From Kiritimatiellia bacterium (lineage in GTDB: Bacteria; Verrucomicrobiota; Kiritimatiellia; RFP12; UBA1067), in the NCBI GenBank assembly GCA_017999015.1, contig JAGOBZ010000015.1, forward strand, positions 1 to 20,176: a stretch of DNA of 20,176 bases, read 5' to 3'. This document shows positions 15,796 to 20,176 of this stretch, one piece after another; positions within the stretch are counted from its first letter, which is position 1; each line of letters begins with the position of its first letter. The notes under the pieces are model-generated. The model made no database searches, was not told the DNA's origin, and was given only the letters and a program-made list of their open reading frames with translations. The position numbers and the translations under genes were made by a program.

Positions 15796-16401
15796 TCACC
15801 TGTTCAAAGCGATGAACCCCAGCGCACCGTCCATGATCATCTGTGCGGCCAAAGCAGCCAAAATAATGCCGGTGAGTTTGCTGAGGATGTTTAAGCCGCG
15901 ATGACCGATGCCGCGTTCGATCGAGGTGCCCAGCAGAAGCATCAGTCCGAGGCTGGCGACCGCTGCCAGCAGGGCCAGGCAGCCAACGACCTTTTGCGGG
16001 ACGCTGGCCAGCCCCGCGCCCATCACCAGCAGCGTGCCGGTCGTGGCAGGCCCGACGATCACCGGCATGGCCAACGGAACCACGGCGATGTCGGCCTCCT
16101 GGTTGAGTTCCGGCGGGGTTTTACGGCCCTGTACCAGGCTGACCGCCGACAGGAACAGCAACGCGCCGACCCCCACGCGGAAGGCATCGAGCGTAATGCC
16201 GAAAATCGCGAAGAGCCGGTTGCCGAGATAGAGCAGGCCCACGCATAGCACGGCGACGGCCAGCATGATCATGACGGCCAGGCGACGCCGCCGCTGTTCC
16301 GTGTACTCCCCGGTCATGCTCAGAAACATCGAGAGCGCGAAAAAGGGTGTGAACAGGAAAAAGAACTTTAGCCAGATATTGAGAAATTCCTGCAGGTGCA
16401 T
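15796..16401 (-). CDS. MarC family integral membrane protein
   Basis: MarC-type (UPF0056) proteins are six-segment inner-membrane proteins of unclear function. The 201-residue product has hydrophobic segments beginning near residues 8, 40, 68, 108, 140 and 175. The first half has FLFTPFFALSMFLSMTGEYTEQRR, corresponding to the family INPxGNxPxFLxLT segment; the second half has VIVGPATTGTLLVMG, corresponding to the GPGA/GPAT motif. The polar loop with QEADIAVVPLAMP separates the halves. The ATG at 16401 has AAGG 8 bp upstream; another ATG two codons earlier (16407) is nearly as good. The longer frame reaching 16506 adds a non-family extension and was not used. The stop is 40 bp from the DUF5005-like gene. 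Confidence 0.85.
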   Translation of the reverse strand: MHLQEFLNIWLKFFFLFTPFFALSMFLSMTGEYTEQRRRRLAVMIMLAVAVLCVGLLYLGNRLFAIFGITLDAFRVGVGALLFLSAVSLVQGRKTPPELNQEADIAVVPLAMPVIVGPATTGTLLVMGAGLASVPQKVVGCLALLAAVASLGLMLLLGTSIERGIGHRGLNILSKLTGIILAALAAQMIMDGALGFIALNR

Positions 16402-16413
16402 GTGCATGGCCTT

Positions 16414-16442
16414 ACTGTATCTAGCGGGCCAACGGCTGTCAA
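16414..16442 (-). promoter_or_regulatory. Candidate promoter of marC and downstream minus-strand genes
   Basis: On the minus strand TTGACA (16437-16442) and TACAGT (16414-16419) are 17 bp apart. The start would fall at about 16407, on the upstream ATG, implying an almost leaderless message and putting the AAGG ribosome site outside it. This conflict lowers confidence. Confidence 0.3.
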
Positions 16443-16478
16443 TCACGTCAGGGAAGGGCACTTTTTTCGCATTCTCAA

Positions 16479-16507
16479 TGGACAAAACGACGGTCGGCCG
16501 ATACAAT
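16479..16507 (+). promoter_or_regulatory. Promoter of the URO-D-like gene
   Basis: TGGACA (16479-16484) and TACAAT (16502-16507) are 17 bp apart, each five of six to the sigma70 consensus. The predicted start near 16514 leaves a leader of about 108 nt before the ATG at 16622. Confidence 0.6.
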
Positions 16508-16551
16508 GCAGGCGTGAAAGCGGAACCGTACCTTGTGCGGGCTTATCACGT

Positions 16552-16574
16552 CTGTCGGCATCGGTGGCCGACAG
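16552..16574 (+). promoter_or_regulatory. Leader hairpin of the URO-D-like gene
   Basis: CTGTCGGC (16552-16559) and GCCGACAG (16567-16574) form a perfect 8-bp stem with a 7-nt loop. It lies about 40 nt into the predicted leader and is not followed by a T-run. It could be a regulatory or stabilising leader structure; no known riboswitch core was recognised. Confidence 0.45.
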
Positions 16575-16621
16575 CTCTGATTGAGAACAGGTGTCTACAA
16601 CAAAGAAGGGAGCGTTCGGTT

Positions 16622-17884
16622 ATGAATGATCATGATCAACCGGGCAATGTGGCGCTGGATACCCGTGTCGCAGATCTCACCATCACGCCGGCGGAACGGG
16701 ATGTTCTGCGGCGTTTGGGTGAGCGCGTCATGGCGTTGTCCACGCGTCAAATCGAGGCGGAAAAGAAAGTCCTGTGGGCGCGTACCAACATGTTGCAGCC
16801 TGCGCGTCCGTTAATTCTGTGCGATCCGGAGTTCAGTTGGCGTGAGATCATTCCGGATTCCTCGCTGGAATGCACGCACGGCCTGGCGAGGCTTTGGGAG
16901 CATCGGCTGCGTAAAGAGATTTTTTGGGGCGAGAAAATGGGGGACGACCGGGTGGTCGAAAGCCGTTTCAAAGTTGGGTGGGCGTACAAGCGGACGTACT
17001 GGGGGCCGGACACGTCGTCGATCACCCCGCAACCGACGCTGACCGATTTGAATGATTTGAGCGGCCTTCAGTTCCAGACGATCACGGTGGATCGCGAGGC
17101 GACGACGGAGATCGTGCATTTGGCGCGCGAGGTTTTTGACAGGGTGCTGCCGGTCAAACTGCGCGAGCAGTGGTATTGGTCGTTGGGCCTGACGCGCGAA
17201 TTGATCAAGCTGCGCGGCTTCGACCGGTTTATGAAGGACATTCAAGAGAATCCCCAAGGCGTGCACAATCTGATGGCGTTCCTGCGGGACGGCACGCTAG
17301 ACTTGATCACCTTCTTGGAAAATGCGGGGCTTTACAGTTTGAACAATGAGGGCGATTACATCGGTTCCGGCGGGTTCGGCTGGACCTCGCAGTTGCCGGC
17401 CAAGGATTATCAAGGCACGGCACGCGCCAAAGACCTGTGGGCGCTTTTTGAGAGTCAGGACACCAAGGCTCTGGCCCCCGAACTGTTTGACGAGTTTGTG
17501 CTGCAGTACCAGAAACCGGTGATGGAGCGTTTCGGGCTGGTTTGCTACGGCTGTTGCGAACCGATCAGCGAGCGCTGGCATCTGCTGAAAGATATTCCGA
17601 ATATCCGGCGTGTCAGTGTGTCGCCGACGTGCGATCGCGCCAAAATGGCGGCCGCACTGCAGAACAAGTATGTCTACTCCTGCCGCCCGAACCCCGCGAT
17701 CCTTTCGGCCGGCACCTTTGACGAGGATGCCGCCCGCAAGGATATCCGCGACATCCTTGAGAAGGCCAGAGAGTGTTGTCTTGAGATCATCATGAAGGAT
17801 CACGACACGATTCATAATGATCCGTCTCGCGCTGTGGCGTGGTGCAAAATCGCCAAAGAGGAGATCGGCCGCTACTACAAATAG
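16622..17884 (+). CDS. Uroporphyrinogen decarboxylase-like (URO-D/MtaA superfamily) protein of unknown substrate
   Basis: The 420-residue product resembles the large uncharacterised branch of the URO-D superfamily that also contains the corrinoid methyltransferases MtaA and CmuA. Markers are CYGCCEPISERWHLLKDIP (residues 308 onward; C308, C311, C312, E313), then IRRVSVSPTCDRAKM and YSCRPNPAILSAG, which recur in this branch at the C-terminal side of the barrel. WREIIPDSSLEC and KVGWAYKRTYWG are N-terminal landmarks. The cysteines could bind zinc for thiol activation, as in MtaA, but this is inference. No corrinoid protein, methyltransferase B or reactivating gene is adjacent. ATG 16622 has AGGGAG upstream; the frame is open as far as 16265 but that extension would overlap marC antisense and lacks family character. 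The gene has its own promoter and stands alone. Confidence 0.75.
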   Translation: MNDHDQPGNVALDTRVADLTITPAERDVLRRLGERVMALSTRQIEAEKKVLWARTNMLQPARPLILCDPEFSWREIIPDSSLECTHGLARLWEHRLRKEIFWGEKMGDDRVVESRFKVGWAYKRTYWGPDTSSITPQPTLTDLNDLSGLQFQTITVDREATTEIVHLAREVFDRVLPVKLREQWYWSLGLTRELIKLRGFDRFMKDIQENPQGVHNLMAFLRDGTLDLITFLENAGLYSLNNEGDYIGSGGFGWTSQLPAKDYQGTARAKDLWALFESQDTKALAPELFDEFVLQYQKPVMERFGLVCYGCCEPISERWHLLKDIPNIRRVSVSPTCDRAKMAAALQNKYVYSCRPNPAILSAGTFDEDAARKDIRDILEKARECCLEIIMKDHDTIHNDPSRAVAWCKIAKEEIGRYYK

Positions 17885-17917
17885 GGCATTGGCCCGTAGG
17901 CGAGCCAGACATGCCAT

Positions 17918-17945
17918 CTGCCTGCCGGTACTGTCGGCAAGGCAG
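17918..17945 (+). terminator. Hairpin after the URO-D-like gene
   Basis: CTGCCT+GCCG pairs with CGGC+AGGCAG, with one bulged A and a 7-nt loop, 34 bp after the stop codon. No T-run follows, so it may be part of the repeat cluster rather than an intrinsic terminator. Confidence 0.35.
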
Positions 17946-17970
17946 GTGGCTCTCGTGGTGCGGGCGGTGT

Positions 17971-18024
17971 GGAGTGCGGGAGCTTGCTCCCGCTTTCCAA
18001 AGCGGCGGCAAGCCGCCGCGCTCC
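17971..18024. repeat. Double-hairpin REP-like element
   Basis: Two perfect 8-bp hairpins stand side by side: GCGGGAGC-TT-GCTCCCGC (17976-17993) and GCGGCGGC-AA-GCCGCCGC (18002-18019), joined by TTTCCAAA. They are enclosed by GGAG (17971-17974) and CTCC (18021-18024). The loops TT and AA and the arrangement mirror each other, as in dispersed palindromic elements. The whole gap 17885-18268 contains repeats plus a promoter and no believable gene. Confidence 0.75.
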
Positions 18025-18075
18025 GAAAAGGGGTGCGGGCGGCCCGTCTGCACTCGGCCACCCCCGGTCTGAGAG

Positions 18076-18110
18076 CCTCTGCGCCTTTGCGTCTCTGCGT
18101 TTAAAATCGC
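18076..18110 (+). repeat. CTCTGCG...CTGCGTTTAAAA repeat
   Basis: CCTCTGCGCCTTTGCGTCTC followed by TGCGTTTAAAATCGC is built of a degenerate CTYTGCG heptamer/octamer pattern. Its reverse reading gives the AACGCAGAG-type phrase commonly seen between genes in such genomes. A degenerate relative sits at 7901-7940. Confidence 0.6.
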
Positions 18111-18127
18111 CCGCAACGCGGCACCCC

Positions 18128-18150
18128 GACATCACCCCTGACATCACCCC
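18128..18150 (+). repeat. Short tandem repeat GACATCACCCC
   Basis: Two exact 11-bp copies, 18128-18138 and 18140-18150, separated by one T, lie just before the promoter of the EIIA-fusion gene. Confidence 0.6.
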
Positions 18151-18159
18151 GTCCCGTCG

Positions 18160-18188
18160 TTGACACGTACACGCAATTCAGTCACAAT
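18160..18188 (+). promoter_or_regulatory. Promoter of the zinc-ribbon/EIIA gene and secretin-like gene
   Basis: A perfect TTGACA (18160-18165) and CACAAT (18183-18188) are 17 bp apart. The predicted start near 18195 gives a leader of about 74 nt. Confidence 0.55.
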
Positions 18189-18268
18189 AGTCGCGCAAAT
18201 TTGGATAGTCGCAGGATGGGTGCTGGCCGGTGCCTTCACCCGATTTTCTTGCCGCCTGAAAGGACAGT

Positions 18269-19102
18269 ATGCAAAGCCTGATCAATCATTTGAACCAGCT
18301 TCAGGAATTGGTCCTGATACGCGATGAGCATCGAACCACCGGCGACGGACGACACATGGAAAGCCTGAACACCTCGATCGACCAATTGACCGACAAGCTG
18401 CCGCCGGACATCAAGTCGCTCTACCAGCGCCTCTACAAAAAAGATCATATCGTGATGGCGCCGATGTATAACGGGTGCTGTGCGATCTGCGGCATGCGCA
18501 TGCCGATCAGCCAGGTGCAGGCGGTGCGCCTCTGCAAACAGATCCAGAACTGTCCGAGTTGCGCGCGCATCCTGTTCGAAGAGAGCGACGCGCCGCGCTG
18601 GGTCGGCGAGACGCCCAGCCGCACGGAGCCCCGCAAGTCGGGCATTTCGCGCTTCTCGGCCGAGTCGCTGATGGCACCGGACCTCAAAGGGACGACCGGG
18701 GCCGAGGTGATCGCCGAGCTGGCGACGCTGATGGAGCAGAAGAACTTCGTTTCCGGCGCGGACAAGCTGGTCGAATCGGCCTTGGAACGCGAGGCTGTGT
18801 TGAGCACGGCGATGGAGAACGGCCTGGCCTTCCCCCACGTGCGCGGCGTGGAGGGGGGCGGCCTGACGCTTTCGCTCGGCGTATCGAAGAAGGGCGTGAA
18901 GTTCGATGACGCGGGCAATGTGTGCAACATCATTTTCTTCATCACGATCCCCACGGCGGTCAGCGCGTTTTATCTGCGCCTCATGTCGGGACTCACCGAA
19001 ACCTTCTTGAAAGAGCAGAACCGCGAGATGATCCTTGCGGCCGAGACGCCTGAGCAGCTCTGGAAAGCGCTGACCAAGGCGACGCGCTGGTCGATCAAAT
19101 AA
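18269..19102 (+). CDS. Fusion of N-terminal coiled-coil/zinc-ribbon with C-terminal PTS EIIA (Fru/Ntr-type) domain
   Basis: The 277-residue product combines two modules. Residues 1-60 are helical and probably coiled coil. A CxxC...CxxC zinc ribbon follows (C71-x2-C74 and C95-x2-C98, with C70 and C89 extra), resembling C4-type zinc-ribbon proteins. After a linker, residues about 125-277 resemble the EIIA domain of the fructose/nitrogen PTS: REAVLSTAMENGLAFPHVRG corresponds to the conserved segment around the phosphorylated histidine, giving H190 as the candidate. EIIA domains take phosphate from HPr or NPr; as EIIA-Ntr they usually regulate rather than transport. No EIIB, EIIC, HPr or EI gene is nearby, so a regulatory role is more likely. 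AGGA precedes the ATG by 4 bp. The secretin-like gene follows after 41 bp and may be co-transcribed. Confidence 0.8.
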   Translation: MQSLINHLNQLQELVLIRDEHRTTGDGRHMESLNTSIDQLTDKLPPDIKSLYQRLYKKDHIVMAPMYNGCCAICGMRMPISQVQAVRLCKQIQNCPSCARILFEESDAPRWVGETPSRTEPRKSGISRFSAESLMAPDLKGTTGAEVIAELATLMEQKNFVSGADKLVESALEREAVLSTAMENGLAFPHVRGVEGGGLTLSLGVSKKGVKFDDAGNVCNIIFFITIPTAVSAFYLRLMSGLTETFLKEQNREMILAAETPEQLWKALTKATRWSIK

Positions 19103-19143
19103 CCCCTTGTCGGTGACAGCCGCAGCGCGGCAAGAGAGGCGAT

Positions 19144-20061
19144 ATGCGAGAGTTCAGGGCCATGAGGGGCGGGTTGTTTTGTGCCCTGCTTGCCAGTGCG
19201 GTGTGCGCGCAACAGGGACCGCGCGAGGGGCGTCGCGGCGGTGCGCGCACGCCGCGAGACGCCGGCGCGGGCGACCGGGTCTCCGCACCGCTGGCGGCCG
19301 AAGCCTCCGTTGGACAGCGTGAGGATGAGGTGTCCTTGCTGTCGGCCCGCAGTCAGCCTACAGCCGAATCTGCAGATTACACGCGCCTGCTCGAACAGTT
19401 CTTGAAGAGCGATGAAGAGCAGTTGGAGGTGGTCTTCTATCGCTGCAAGTTTGTCGGCGCGGAAACCATGCGGCGGCTGTTGGAGAACTTTCTTACGCCG
19501 GCCGGCACGGTGGGGCGCAGCGACGAGGATGATGTCGTGGTCGTTTCCGACGTGCCGTCGCGACTGCCTCAGCTCAAGCAGATCTTAGAGCAGGCGGACC
19601 ACCCGGTGGCGCAGGTGCTGGTCGAGGCGCGTATCGTCGAACTGGAGATCAGCGACGACCTGGTGCGCGACATCCACATGGGCGTCGCCAAGATGGGCGA
19701 GTCGGACTCGGTCCGTAAAATCTTTCAAGAACTGCTGATCCCCAATTCCGCCGGCGCGGGGGTAGAGGATCTCACGCGCACCTTTTCCGCGGGGAAGGGC
19801 TCGGACGGACGGCTCTGGTCGTTCGCCGGGTTTGACCAGGTCAAAATCTGGGCAATGATCAACTTCCTGCAGGAGCGGGGGCGCGCGCGCATTCTCTCCT
19901 CGCCGAACCTCGTGATCCGGCGGGGCGCTGACGGCAACATCATGACCGGCGAGAAGGTCCCGGTGCTATCGCGCACCATCACCGGCAGCAGCGAGAGCAT
20001 TTCGACGCGGTTCGAGAATGTCGGCGTCAAGCTGATCGTCCGGCCGCTGCAGCAATTCTAA
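19144..20061 (+). CDS. Secretin-like outer-membrane channel protein, C-terminally truncated
   Basis: Secretins form the outer-membrane ring of type II/III secretion and type IV pilus systems. The 305-residue product has a signal peptide (hydrophobic core LFCALLASAV, cleavage near CA-QQ), a low-complexity region rich in G and R (24-60), and an N-domain repeat (about 94-155, LEVVFYRCKFVGAETMRRLL). The secretin core begins at VAQVLVEARIVELEIS (about 155-170). It continues through RARILSSPNLVIRRG and IMTGEKVPVLSRTITG to VGVKLIVRPLQQF. There it stops, whereas family members continue for roughly 80-120 more residues with further beta strands and PEVS-type motifs. The stop coincides with a change from GC-rich to T-rich DNA, so I read it as a gene cut by insertion or rearrangement. 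AGAGG lies before the ATG. It may be a pseudogene. Confidence 0.75.
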   Translation: MREFRAMRGGLFCALLASAVCAQQGPREGRRGGARTPRDAGAGDRVSAPLAAEASVGQREDEVSLLSARSQPTAESADYTRLLEQFLKSDEEQLEVVFYRCKFVGAETMRRLLENFLTPAGTVGRSDEDDVVVVSDVPSRLPQLKQILEQADHPVAQVLVEARIVELEISDDLVRDIHMGVAKMGESDSVRKIFQELLIPNSAGAGVEDLTRTFSAGKGSDGRLWSFAGFDQVKIWAMINFLQERGRARILSSPNLVIRRGADGNIMTGEKVPVLSRTITGSSESISTRFENVGVKLIVRPLQQF

Positions 20062-20087
20062 TTTTGGTTTTTTTTGTTTTGTTGTTG

Positions 20088-20112
20088 TATAGGGCATGAT
20101 TTATGCTCTATA
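20088..20112. promoter_or_regulatory. 25-bp palindrome before the last gene, possible operator
   Basis: TATAGGGCAT (20088-20097) and ATGCTCTATA (20103-20112) pair over 10 bp with one G-T wobble around the 5-nt loop GATTT. A -10-like TATACT (20109-20114) overlaps its right arm, and TTGTAT (20085-20090) lies 18 bp upstream as a poor -35. GGGCATGA recurs at 20092-20099 and 20117-20124. The layout fits autoregulation or an element end. Confidence 0.45.
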
Positions 20113-20120
20113 CTATGGGC

Positions 20121-20176
20121 ATGAAACGAAAAAAAGCGACACCCACCGAAAAACGCGACGCGCTGCTGGCCGAGAT
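20121..20176 (+). CDS. Start of an unidentified gene, cut by the window end
   Basis: From ATG 20121 the frame reads MKRKKATPTEKRDALLAE and stays open to the window edge. An ATG two codons upstream (20115) is equally in frame. No ribosome site is visible, and a TATACT box directly precedes it, so a leaderless start is possible. The basic N-terminus would suit a DNA-binding protein or transposase, but 18 residues are too few to name it. Its position right after the interrupted secretin gene makes a mobile-element gene an attractive guess. Confidence 0.4.
   Translation, partial: MKRKKATPTEKRDALLAE

Noticed and set aside
17817..18163. Several 60-110-residue frames in the repeat cluster
   Set aside because: They encode the repeats themselves (for example the peptide phrase ECGSLLPLSKAAASRR from the double hairpin) and lack ribosome sites or homologous domains.

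Overview
The window is GC-rich bacterial DNA, densely coding on both strands. Its gene content suggests a fermentative, carbohydrate-degrading member of the PVC group, most likely Kiritimatiellota/Lentisphaerota-like. Three things point that way: an [FeFe]-hydrogenase maturase (HydF), secreted or Tat-exported sugar-processing proteins (GH31, xylose-isomerase-like, Gfo/Idh/MocA, DUF5005/DUF4185-like), and several intergenic repeat families of kinds I associate with such genomes. The taxonomic placement is inference; there is no rRNA or other marker gene here.

Layout. 146-1384 (-) hydF. 1663-3993 (+) exported GH31 glycosidase. 3994-4207 is a gap between convergent genes holding nested inverted repeats. 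4208-7123 (-) is a 971-residue MmeI-like fused restriction-methylation enzyme. 7124-7490 holds inverted GATTAN-type hexamer repeats and a tRNA terminator. 7491-7892 carries tRNA-Pro(GGG) and tRNA-Ala(GGC) on the minus strand as one unit, and tRNA-Ser(GGA) on the plus strand, with divergent promoters. 8056-10388 (+) is a two-gene unit of a Tat-signal sugar isomerase-like TIM barrel and a Tat-signal Gfo/Idh/MocA oxidoreductase. 10389-10599 holds an inverted CACAGAG-type repeat.

10600-16401 is a minus-strand run, read right to left: marC-like membrane protein, exported DUF5005/DUF4185-like protein, coiled-coil NYN/YacP-type nuclease, RsmC-like methyltransferase, and cation diffusion facilitator. 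The last three genes overlap or nearly touch. 16622-17884 (+) is a URO-D/MtaA-like protein with a promoter and a leader hairpin. 17885-18268 is a repeat-rich gap with a double-hairpin REP-like element and a promoter. 18269-19102 (+) is a zinc-ribbon/EIIA fusion. 19144-20061 (+) is a secretin-like protein that stops before the end of the secretin domain, exactly where the DNA changes from GC-rich to T-rich. A new gene begins beyond it, next to a perfectly placed palindrome, and runs off the window.

How the genes work together. The GH31 enzyme, the isomerase/oxidoreductase pair and the DUF5005-like protein fit uptake-independent breakdown of glycans outside the cytoplasm. HydF would support hydrogen production from the resulting fermentation. 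The NYN nuclease and RsmC-like methylase look like RNA-processing or rRNA-modification genes sharing an operon with a metal exporter. The most unusual items are the zinc-ribbon/EIIA fusion, the interrupted secretin, the nested inverted repeats at 4069-4199, and at least five different short-repeat families in 20 kb.
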